Part shown: positions 5,908 through 14,000 of the stretch, in pieces
How the letters are laid out: each line of letters begins with the position of its first letter
Position numbering within the stretch: position 1 is the stretch's first letter
Source: RGIG5050 sp045636065
GTDB lineage: Bacteria; Verrucomicrobiota; Kiritimatiellia; RFP12; UBA1067
Length of the DNA stretch: 15,759 bases
Reading direction: 5' to 3'
Assembly (NCBI GenBank): GCA_045636065.1
Contig: JAZTWW010000040.1
Span: forward strand, 1-15,759
Program-made: the position numbers and the translations under genes
Notes under the pieces: model-generated
Database searches by the model: none
Seen by the model: the letters and a program-made list of their open reading frames with translations, nothing else
What the model was told of the DNA's origin: nothing

Positions 5908-6645
5908 GTAATGGGCGACACGTTTGGAGAGTACTCTTGGGCTGTCAGGACGTACGAGTGCGGTCCTGACGGAGCGGCTACCATGGCCTCCGTCTGCAAC
6001 TGGCTGCAGGAGGCGGCAAGCCTGAACGCAGAGGCGTTGGCATTCTCAAAATCCAACTTCGAGTCAGCCGGAAAGAATATTTCATGGGTGCTTACGCACA
6101 TGAAGGTAAAGATGTCCCGGTTCCCGAAGTGGGGCGAGACGGTCTCGATACTTACTTTCCCTCGCGGCGGACGCAGGATTGTCGCATGGCGCGATTTCGT
6201 CTTGACGGACTCGAACGGCGAGGAACTCGGGCGCGCCACCAGTGAATGGATGCTCATAGATCTCGCATCCCGCAAAGTTGTCGCCATTCCAGAAGACGTG
6301 TTTGCTGCGGCGAACACTGTCAGGAAGCCCGTCTTCGGGGACGAGCCGTTCCCTAAGCTGCGCTGGGAATGCAGCGTTGCCGCTTCAGATGCGCTTGTGT
6401 TCCGGGCACGGCGTGGCGATATCGACTTGAACGGACACGTCAACAACGTCCATTACATCGAATGGCTGCTGGAGGGCCGTCCGGACGCTGTGGGGCCGTG
6501 CCATGAACTTGACATAGTCTTCAAGTCGGAGACGCTCGCAGGGGAGGAGGTCCGCGTCGAATCCGTCGAGACGGAGCCGGGGTCATTCATCCACCGCGTA
6601 TATGCCCCCGACGGCCGCGACCACGTCTTGGCGAGAAGCAGATAG
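5821..6645 (+). CDS. Acyl-ACP thioesterase (FatA/FatB-like double hotdog)
   Basis: The 274-residue protein releases fatty acids from acyl-carrier protein, judging from its double hotdog layout. Residues 1-29 are the leader shared with the lactonase-rubredoxin protein. The first hotdog is about 34-160 ('TYECGPDGAATMASVCNWLQEAA', 'KMSRFPKWGETVSI', 'ATSEWMLIDLASRKVV'). The second is about 180-274 and contains 'RGDIDLNGHVNNVHYIEWLLEG', with H206 and N208 in the HVNN signature of bacterial and plant acyl-ACP thioesterases. ATG 5821 has AGAGGAG 7 nt upstream. The start is fixed independently by the match of the leader to the other gene. It has its own promoter and no close downstream partner. The leader is not part of the normal family. 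Confidence 0.9.
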   Translation: MSITINPARIAENGPMAEPPAMGGEGAAGVMGDTFGEYSWAVRTYECGPDGAATMASVCNWLQEAASLNAEALAFSKSNFESAGKNISWVLTHMKVKMSRFPKWGETVSILTFPRGGRRIVAWRDFVLTDSNGEELGRATSEWMLIDLASRKVVAIPEDVFAAANTVRKPVFGDEPFPKLRWECSVAASDALVFRARRGDIDLNGHVNNVHYIEWLLEGRPDAVGPCHELDIVFKSETLAGEEVRVESVETEPGSFIHRVYAPDGRDHVLARSR

Positions 6646-6744
6646 GCTGGTGCGCGTTTGCGGCGTTCAAGGGGGAGCGGGAAATGGAGTCCCCGCGAGA
6701 GTTGTAAAGGACCTTGGGCGGACGGGCTGAATGAGCTGAATGTA

Positions 6745-6773
6745 TTGACGAACAGGGTAAAATATTATACAAT
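6745..6773 (+). promoter_or_regulatory. Sigma70-like promoter for the chaperone/giant-protein locus
   Basis: TTGACG (6745-6750), a 17-nt spacer and TACAAT (6768-6773) make the best promoter in the window. The -10 lies inside an inverted repeat with 7-bp arms, AAATATT-ATAC-AATATTT. Transcription would start near 6780, giving a leader of about 130 nt before the chaperone. The leader carries two overlapping small reading frames. Just upstream is a direct repeat, GCTGAATG-A-GCTGAATG. Confidence 0.65.
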
Positions 6774-6802
6774 ATTTGTCCTTGTGAAGAATAACGCTGA
6801 TA

Positions 6803-6934
6803 GTGTCTGCGGCTCTTGCGGCAATCATGCTTCATGCCTGGGCCGCTTTCATAGCGCCGTCTATGCTGGAGTTTGCGGCTTGGGAGCCAAGAAGGGAGAT
6901 GCGACAGGATCATGAAAATGAAAGATTACAATGA
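6803..6934 (+). CDS. Possible small membrane peptide in the chaperone leader
   Basis: A frame from GTG 6803 to TGA 6934 encodes 43 residues: a hydrophobic start ('VSAALAAIMLHAWAAFIA') followed by a charged tail ('EPRREMRQDHENERLQ'). That is the shape of a small single-pass membrane protein. It overlaps the chaperone start in another frame. ATG 6827 is an alternative start giving 35 residues. No ribosome-binding site is clear for either. A second frame (GTG 6784 to TGA 6915) ends in an ATGA overlap with the chaperone and has a Cys-rich start (CGSCGNHASC). At most one is likely real, and either could be a translated leader. Confidence 0.2.
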   Translation: MSAALAAIMLHAWAAFIAPSMLEFAAWEPRREMRQDHENERLQ

Positions 6935-7295
6935 CTTTCTGGCGCAGTTGCGCAAGGAAACCGGAATAGAGGCCTTTTCCGCAGACGAATCTGGTCTTGT
7001 GACGGTGCGCGTCGATGACAAGTACAACGTGAACCTGCAGCTCGTGGAGGCTACGGGGCGCATCCTCTGCTTTGTAGAAGTGGCTCAGCTGCCCAAGGAT
7101 GCGACTAAAGAGGTCTACCGCGATCTGCTCGCCGGGGGGCTCTTCGGCAAGGATACGTCTGGCGGCTACTTTACGCTAGAGGCGGAGACGGAAACGGTCA
7201 TCTACAACTACTTTTTCGATCTCGAGACCGTCGCGAAGGATGTGGACGACTTCGTTTCGACGCTTGAAAAGATACTCCAGCTCTGCGATTCATGA
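6912..7295 (+). CDS. CesT-like type III secretion chaperone
   Basis: The 127-residue acidic protein (125 if it starts at ATG 6918, which has AGGA 8 nt upstream) has the layout of class I T3SS chaperones of the CesT/Tir family. An N-terminal helix ('DYNDFLAQLRKETGI') is followed by strands 'GLVTVRVDDKYNVNLQLVE' and 'RILCFVEVAQLP', the 'VYRDLLAGGLFGKDTSGGYFTLEAE' dimerisation region, strand 'TVIYNYFFDLE' and a long amphipathic C-terminal helix. Such proteins dimerise, bind the N-terminal region of an effector in the cytosol and deliver it to the secretion ATPase. The large gene that follows, 121 nt downstream without a visible promoter, is the natural client. No secretion-machinery gene is in the window. 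The assignment is by pattern only; another small chaperone with the same fold is the main alternative. Confidence 0.72.
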   Translation: MKMKDYNDFLAQLRKETGIEAFSADESGLVTVRVDDKYNVNLQLVEATGRILCFVEVAQLPKDATKEVYRDLLAGGLFGKDTSGGYFTLEAETETVIYNYFFDLETVAKDVDDFVSTLEKILQLCDS

Positions 7296-7416
7296 TGCGA
7301 GCGGATTGGAGACAAACTGATGGAGCCGGCTGAGCATGGCGCTGGCGGGCATGGAATCGACGGTTTCCTGAACGGCCATCACATAAGAGCGTAACCTTTG
7401 CAGCATAGGGGGTAAA

Positions 7417-10400
7417 ATGCCATTAGGTATAGATGCATTCCGCCAAGTCGCCAACTCCGCCTTTGTGACGTCGCGGGACATAGCTGTGCAAGGCGAGGAG
7501 ACCGATGCCGTCGCGAAGCTCGGCAACTACGTGTTCTCGCAGGGTGCCAAGACCAATGACGCGACGATGGCCGCGTTCAAGGCGGCGTTGGAAAAGGAAT
7601 ATGGAGTGTTCGGCTCCCACGCGTTCGATACGTACGTCGGCACGCGCAACCAGCTGCACCAGTCGCTACGTGTGGCGGATGTGCGGAAGGTGCTCTCCAA
7701 TCTGACTTCCGTCAAGGCCGCCCGCGTGACGGGAGAGATCATCCGCCAGCTCGACACCTCGCCCAAGATACTGCTGCTCTCGGCCGAAATGCAGAAGCTG
7801 GTGCGTGCAGACTTGAAGGACAATAGGTTCAAGGGCATCGACCTGGCGGGAATCAAGAGCCCTGACGAGATCATCAAGGTGGCTTCGGACCGTATCGACC
7901 GCGCCATAGCGGATGCCAAAGCCAAAAACGGAGCCGTGGACGTTTCGACACATGAGATAGGCGGCGCCATCGCGGAGGAGATCCCTGCCAAGCCAAATGA
8001 GGCGACCGGGCTAAGGAACCTGAAAGTGACCTTCCAGGCCGGAGACACCTCGATTGAGGACCAGATCAAGGCTGGAATCCTCGGAGTAGGCATGAGCGTG
8101 AACCGCAGCGTGGACAGCCAGATCATCCTTGAGAAGCTCAAGACGAACGGCGTCGAGCCAGGCTTCATCTACCGCAACGACTGGACGCAGAACGATACGA
8201 AAAGCTATATGGCAACCATCCCGCCGGACGCTGACCGCGCGGCGATTCTGCGCGAAGGCCGTGCCAGCAAGTACGGCATGGCGGCGGCCGCGGAGCTGAT
8301 AATCGGCCTGGCCATCAAGCATACACACGCCAAAATCAAGCTGCCCGATCAGGTGCGGGATCTCGGCGAAGCGATCTTCGAGAAGTATTCGCTGTCCGAA
8401 ATCGAGGATCTCATGAGCCCCGAAAAGGCCGACATGCTCAAGAAGATCAAGACGGAGTTCTTCACGCAGATCCGCGAGGCCGTGATGAGCGTGAGGCCCA
8501 AGAACGCGGACGGCACCGACAGCGAACTCTACAGGATGTCGAGCGTCTTCAAGCATTTCAACGATCGCGGCATCGTGAAGCTCGACTACAACGAAGGGGA
8601 CCGCGTCTTCACCAAGGATGCCGCGCACGCAGGCTCGTTCATGCGCCCTGAGCGCATCAAAAACCGCAAGCTCGGCCAGATCTACCGTCTGCAGACGGCG
8701 TCCTCCGCGGATTCCATCTCGGCGGGCGCCGTCACCGAGGCTCTCGCCAACGACCTTACGCGCGTTGCGGGAGTCCCCGCGCAGGAGCTCCAGATCGTCC
8801 GCGGCAAGTATTCCGACGGCCACCCCAAGCTGATGCTCGCGGCGAAATTCGCCGAGGGCTACAAGGACATGGAAGACGGTATGATCAAGGACGGCCGAGC
8901 CGTAGCCCCGACGAACAAGGATGGTTCGAAGGGCGCGGAGCCGGAGCCGCTTGGCCGGTTCAAGGCGTTCTTCCTCGTCACTGCCGATCGCGACGCCGTC
9001 GGCAGGCGCGGGCAGAACAAGGGCTTCGTGAACGGCAAGTTCTTTGCCATCGATCCCGGCCACTCGCTGGAGGGCAACGGCAAGTATCTGGAGATTTCAG
9101 ACGACCTTTCCTTCAAAGATACCTACGGCTCTAGCACCAAGCCCCGCTTCGAGAATTTCTCCGTTTTCGACGACGATACGCGCGCTGCCAAATTCAAGGG
9201 TGTCCTCGAAATGCGCGAGCTCCAGAGATCCGGCGCGTTCAAGAAGGTGTTTGACGACTATCGCAAGGCGTTCGACCCCAAGGAAGACGGAATCTCCGAC
9301 GCGGAGAAGGCGCTGCGCAACAAGATCATCACCGAGATCGGCGCCAAGGAGAAGGAGTTCAACGAGTCGATCGGCAAATTGATGAGGGTGGCCGGCATGC
9401 AGCTTGAATTCAACGACGACCTAAATGAGTTCGCCCCTCAGGTAAACCGCGACGACGCAATAGAGACGCTGGCCAACCTGGAGAAGCTTACCTCGCCGAC
9501 AACCTGGGTCAGCAAGAAGGGGCAGGTGGCGCTGCAGCACCTGGAGGTGCTTCCCGAGTCGCGCGTTCCATGGCGCGCGCATCTGGAGGGCGACAACATC
9601 GTCTACTACTGCGACAGGCCGCTTGCCAAGGAGGTGCAGGACCGGCTAAGGGCGATGACCTGCAATGCCCCCGGCACTGTCGTCCATGTGGACGGGCAGG
9701 GGACCACCAAGATCCTGGTGCCGGTGGCCGGCCACGAAAAAGCCTTTGAGGCCCTCTCCGAAGAGAATGTGATCAAGCTCACCCATCCAGAGGAACACAT
9801 GGCGATGACGTTGGGGGAGGATAGGCTTAAGGTCGCCAAGACATATGTGCCGCCGGCGCCGGAAGCGCGCACGGACGGCAAGCCGCTCGACTCCGCTGAT
9901 CTGCCCGCGACGCTTGATGTTTCAATCCTGGGCACCAAGATCACGTTGCGCAAGGGGCACTTCGAGGCGATGGTAATGAATACGCCCGAGGCGGAGCGTC
10001 CGCGCTCCATTTCGGAGCTGAAGCGCTTCCTTGCGGCGCGCGTCAACCGCGGCAACACCATTCTGAAGGCGCTCTATGCCGGCAAAATCAACCGTTTCGA
10101 GCCGTCGCGGGAGAACATAACCGCGCTTACGGTGGCGATACACGTGGCGGCGCTTAAGAAGGGCGAGTACATCTATCGCGGCGCGTTCTCGATCTCCGAC
10201 CCCAACGGAAACATCGCCCGTTGGCTCGACACGGCTCCCGGCCTCTACCAGCGCACCTCGACGCACGCCAAGCCCTACCAGTCGATGCAGATCGACGGGC
10301 ATCTCAATATGCCGCGCGGCTACGACGTGGCGCCGGGCATGAAGGGGCTTTTGAACGGCATGCGGACCTTCCACTACTTCTCGATTCCCGACAGCGACCA

Positions 10401-10941
10401 CCTCAATGACGTCGACCGGGGTAGCGGCCCCAACCGCAGACTTTACCTCAAGTGCGAGACCTACGGCGTATTCATCAATACGATCCATGCCAAGTTCTCC
10501 AAGAAGGCCGATTCCCGCACTGAGGAGATGAGGACGCGCGGTTACGAGTTCGGCGACATCTGCGAGTCGATCGCCCACGGCGCATCGCTCTTCAGCTCCA
10601 AGTTCACGTCAAAGAATGCCGAGGGAATCCGCAAGGAAAACCTTCCTGAGCGGGTTACGGACAAAATCACGGAGCTGGACAGGAAGCTCAAGGCGGCGGG
10701 CTACCGCGACTTCGCCAAAACGGCGCTCAAGGATGTGTTCGATGGCGGCGGCGTAAGGCGCCTCATCGAGAACCTCAACAACGCTTTGGCGGCGATGCAG
10801 TCCGAAGAGCTGATCAACGCCCTTGTGCTTGTGAACGAAACGCTCCGGGATATCCGGGACGAGTTCGAAAACCTCAACGGGGAGATTGAAAACCGCATGG
10901 GCAACGAGATACTCGTCGAGTCGAAGGATATCTACTACTGA
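7417..10941 (+). CDS. Giant candidate T3SS effector with PI3/4K- or HipA-like kinase core
   Basis: The 1174-residue protein has no signal peptide or membrane segment. AGGGGG lies 4 nt before ATG 7417. Residues 1-400 are mostly helical and unrecognised. About 405-640 resembles an atypical kinase: 'LGQIYRLQTA' (419-428, where a phosphate-loop/Lys strand would be, with R424), E441 in 'VTEALANDLTRVAGVP', a hinge-like 'LMLAAKFAEG' (472-481), D524-R-D526, N534 in 'GQNKG', and D546 in 'FFAIDPGHSLEG'. The order D(R)...N...ID-x-G is that of PI3/4-kinase-like and HipA-like enzymes, with a longer loop between D and N. The usual ATP-binding lysine is not evident, so it may be inactive. The C-terminal 500 residues include conserved-looking blocks ('NMPRGYDVAPGMKGLLNGM', 'RRLYLKCETYG') that I do not recognise. 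The context of a CesT-like chaperone suggests secretion into a host cell. Confidence 0.7.
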   Translation: MPLGIDAFRQVANSAFVTSRDIAVQGEETDAVAKLGNYVFSQGAKTNDATMAAFKAALEKEYGVFGSHAFDTYVGTRNQLHQSLRVADVRKVLSNLTSVKAARVTGEIIRQLDTSPKILLLSAEMQKLVRADLKDNRFKGIDLAGIKSPDEIIKVASDRIDRAIADAKAKNGAVDVSTHEIGGAIAEEIPAKPNEATGLRNLKVTFQAGDTSIEDQIKAGILGVGMSVNRSVDSQIILEKLKTNGVEPGFIYRNDWTQNDTKSYMATIPPDADRAAILREGRASKYGMAAAAELIIGLAIKHTHAKIKLPDQVRDLGEAIFEKYSLSEIEDLMSPEKADMLKKIKTEFFTQIREAVMSVRPKNADGTDSELYRMSSVFKHFNDRGIVKLDYNEGDRVFTKDAAHAGSFMRPERIKNRKLGQIYRLQTASSADSISAGAVTEALANDLTRVAGVPAQELQIVRGKYSDGHPKLMLAAKFAEGYKDMEDGMIKDGRAVAPTNKDGSKGAEPEPLGRFKAFFLVTADRDAVGRRGQNKGFVNGKFFAIDPGHSLEGNGKYLEISDDLSFKDTYGSSTKPRFENFSVFDDDTRAAKFKGVLEMRELQRSGAFKKVFDDYRKAFDPKEDGISDAEKALRNKIITEIGAKEKEFNESIGKLMRVAGMQLEFNDDLNEFAPQVNRDDAIETLANLEKLTSPTTWVSKKGQVALQHLEVLPESRVPWRAHLEGDNIVYYCDRPLAKEVQDRLRAMTCNAPGTVVHVDGQGTTKILVPVAGHEKAFEALSEENVIKLTHPEEHMAMTLGEDRLKVAKTYVPPAPEARTDGKPLDSADLPATLDVSILGTKITLRKGHFEAMVMNTPEAERPRSISELKRFLAARVNRGNTILKALYAGKINRFEPSRENITALTVAIHVAALKKGEYIYRGAFSISDPNGNIARWLDTAPGLYQRTSTHAKPYQSMQIDGHLNMPRGYDVAPGMKGLLNGMRTFHYFSIPDSDHLNDVDRGSGPNRRLYLKCETYGVFINTIHAKFSKKADSRTEEMRTRGYEFGDICESIAHGASLFSSKFTSKNAEGIRKENLPERVTDKITELDRKLKAAGYRDFAKTALKDVFDGGGVRRLIENLNNALAAMQSEELINALVLVNETLRDIRDEFENLNGEIENRMGNEILVESKDIYY

Positions 10942-11019
10942 CAATCTGTTTTTGGCGCCTTGTAACTTTTCCGTTTTTTGCGTGTAGACTGAACGGATAA
11001 GGGCTAAGGAGAAATTGCT

Positions 11020-14000
11020 ATGGCACTACCTAACATCACTCTTGCGCAGTTCAACAAGATCGCGAGCGGCGAATTCAACGCCGGCCTAGTAGATTTCAAG
11101 ACCGACGAGCAGGGCAATGTCCTCAATCAGCTCACCAAGGTCAACAACCATGTCCACAAGATCAAGCTGAACAATGTCGTCCTCTCGCCGGAGCGCGTCC
11201 TGGAAGTCAAGGAAGCGTTCATAAACGCCCTGCGCGCAGGCGGTGTAAAGCAGGATGCCATAAACCAGATCCGCAGGCGGCTCGGAATCGACGCCGAGGT
11301 GTACGCCGGCGCGAACGTGGACGATAGGGCCAAGATGCTCGAAGCGCGATTCAAGCCCTTGTCCAGGCATGAAGTCCGCGCGATCCTCAACGACTACGCG
11401 AAGTATGGCCGCGGCTTCACCGAAGAAAGCGCGGCCGCGATATCCCTCCATGACGCCGAAAAGGCGCTCAAGGCGACGAATCTCTCCGGCTCCGATGCCG
11501 AGAAGCGCGACCGCGTCAATACAGCCGCATTCAACGCCGCTAAAGCCAGCGTCTCCTTTGACATCACCGACGCGATTTCGATCCTTTCGACCGACGTCTC
11601 GTTTGCCAAGGCGTGCGCAGCCATCGACACCCGTTTCAATGGGACGAACGCCGTCAACGAGCAGAAAGCGGCGAAGACTGCGGTCAAGAACCAGTTCATG
11701 ACACTCTTCGGCCAGGCGATGACGCTGTTGGACGCGAATGTCAACGAGACCGGTTCCTTCACTTTCTTCGGCATGAAGGCGAAGCTAGTGAAGGATCCGG
11801 ACGGAAAGCTGCATGCGATTCTTGGCGAAGGGACGCTGGCGACCAAGGTAAATCTGAGGAAGACGGTGACCCAGCTGGTCAACGATCTGATCGCCCGCGC
11901 CGCGCTTGACGTGGATGTCTTCGGAGCGGACAACGTGAAGCTTATGCTCGACAAGGTCTTCACCCGCGATGTGGAGGGCTTCCTGACCGGCGAAGACCGC
12001 ACCTCTCTGACGCGCTCGTTCGCGACGGTCGTTCTCATGAAGAAGACGGGCTCGCCCGGGCAGATGAAGATCGCCTACGACGAGATTATGGGCGGCAACT
12101 ACAATACGGGCACGCTCGTAGATGTCGCGACCCTCGCGCTGGATGGCAAGGTAGCGACCAAGGCCGATCTCGACCGCCTGCACGCGGAGCTCGTGAAGAA
12201 CAACGCCGGACTCGACGACGCGACGAAGGAGATGCTCTCCCGTGTCGCCGGCATGCCGATCGTAAAATCGAATGGTGATAACGGCAGGACGTACGAGATG
12301 ACGGTCGAGAACAGGATCGTCGCCGACATTGCCGAAGTCGTTGGGGATGTCCAGGCCCCCAAGGCGCCGCCTGTCGGAGTGGTGCCGCGCGAAGAGCTCG
12401 CGATGACGGCCGCGGACGTCAAGAACTTCATCGCCGATCTCGTCTATTCCGACGATACGATGGTCTCCGACGTAGTCGTGAACCTCCCAGGCGAGTCGAT
12501 GCGCAGCTTTTTCGCGGACGACAGGAGAGTCGCCGCACTCGCAAAGATCGTGCAGGCGCCGGAGATCATCGATACGGCCGTATCGGAGGATATCGCGCCG
12601 ATCGTGAAGGATAGCTTCGGCAAGATGAAGGCGCTCCTGGCGGAGGAATGGGCCAAGGCCTACGAGAACGAAACGCTCGACGAGGCCAAGGTCAAGCCCG
12701 ATTTCCTAGACAGGTTCCTGCTTTTCATCCGCGACAAGGGCAAGCTTCCGGGCATTGTTCTGGCAAAGTTCGAGCCGATCATCCAGAACATGGCGAACAA
12801 AGGCTGCGTCAGCATCCAGACCTTCATCAACAAGGTCTTCAAGATCGATACGAACGCCGCCAAGAACGCCCAGGGCGGCTTCACGGTCGAACCCTACGCG
12901 AAGATGAAGCCGGAGGAGATCAAGGCCGCGCTCGACAACAAGAACCTGAACCAGATACTTGACGACGCGGCGACAGACTCCGCTTCACCCGGCCAGATCG
13001 CCCTCTTCAAGCAGGTGCTGAGCGACTACTTCACAAGCATGACCAAGTCGGGGGACAAGCGCTCGGCCTTTGCGGCCGCCCTCAGGTACGCCGACACGTA
13101 CAATCTCGCCGGGCTTCAGGGCGATGAGCTCAAGACCGCGAAGGCCAAGTCCGACGCGAAGTTCACCGGCGCGATCCTGAAAGGCACCAGCCCTCTTCTG
13201 CAGAAGATGATGCAGGGCCTGCCGCGCAACGTGCTCGGCGAGTTCGCCGAAGCGCTCGATGACATGAAGAGCCGCCTCGCGCCGATTCCGCGCAAGCTTG
13301 TGCAGGCCCATCTCATGAAGATGATCGACGATTCCAACGGAAAGATCAAGTCGATCAAGCTGATGAAATCCCTCGGCGCGGCGTCCGTCGGTGAAGCTTT
13401 CCTCTGCGAATTCCGCTATGACGACAACGGCGAGGAGAAAAAGGAGGACATGGTCGTCAAGATCATGCGCCACGACGCCGAAGAGAAGGTGAAGCGCGAA
13501 GCCGAAGTCTTCTCCGCTGCCGCCGAGAAGATCGGCCCAGGGATGCTCAAGACATGGCAGGGCCAGCTTGCGCAGTACATGACCGAGTTCGACTTCATGA
13601 ACGAAGCGCAGAACGTGAACGAGGGCGCGGCCCTCTACGATGTCGAGCACAACCCGGAACATCCCTACAGGGCGATTGCGCCGAACGTAGGCTCCATGAA
13701 GATATCGCCGATCGTCGCGCCCTCCAAGAACGCCATGGTATGCACGCTCGCCGACGGCGAGACGGCCGACAAGTCCTTCGGCGAAATGCGCGGCAACATA
13801 CAGAGATCTCTCTCGCCAGTCTTCGAACGCGACGCGATCACGGGACGCCTCAAATGGAACCCGCAGACGAGGAAGCCGATATTCAAGAACGGTGTCGGCG
13901 AAGCGGACATAAACGAGGCGCGCGTCTTCTGCATTGCGGAGTATGACAGGCTCTACCAGACCCAGATGAAGCTGCAGCAGGCGGCGAGCGTCTGGTTCAG

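Noticed and set aside
7320..7394. 24-codon frame between the chaperone and the first giant gene, with TTGGAGA upstream
   Set aside because: The Gly/His-rich peptide has no recognisable property. Reading frames of this length are common by chance.
8011..9063. 350-codon open frame on the minus strand
   Set aside because: It is a shadow of the first giant gene; it has no ribosome site or domain, and its composition is typical of antisense frames.
10165..10280. Possible ADP-ribosyltransferase signature (YRG ... TSTH) in the first giant protein
   Set aside because: The R and S-T-S-like elements are loosely spaced and I could not place a convincing E-x-E after them. The nearby macro/NUDIX genes make it tempting, but the motif alone is too weak.
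10942..11019. Promoter or terminator between the two giant genes
   Set aside because: TTGTAA-17-TGTAGA is a poor match to a promoter, and the T-runs here are not preceded by a stable hairpin. I see only a ribosome site before the second giant.
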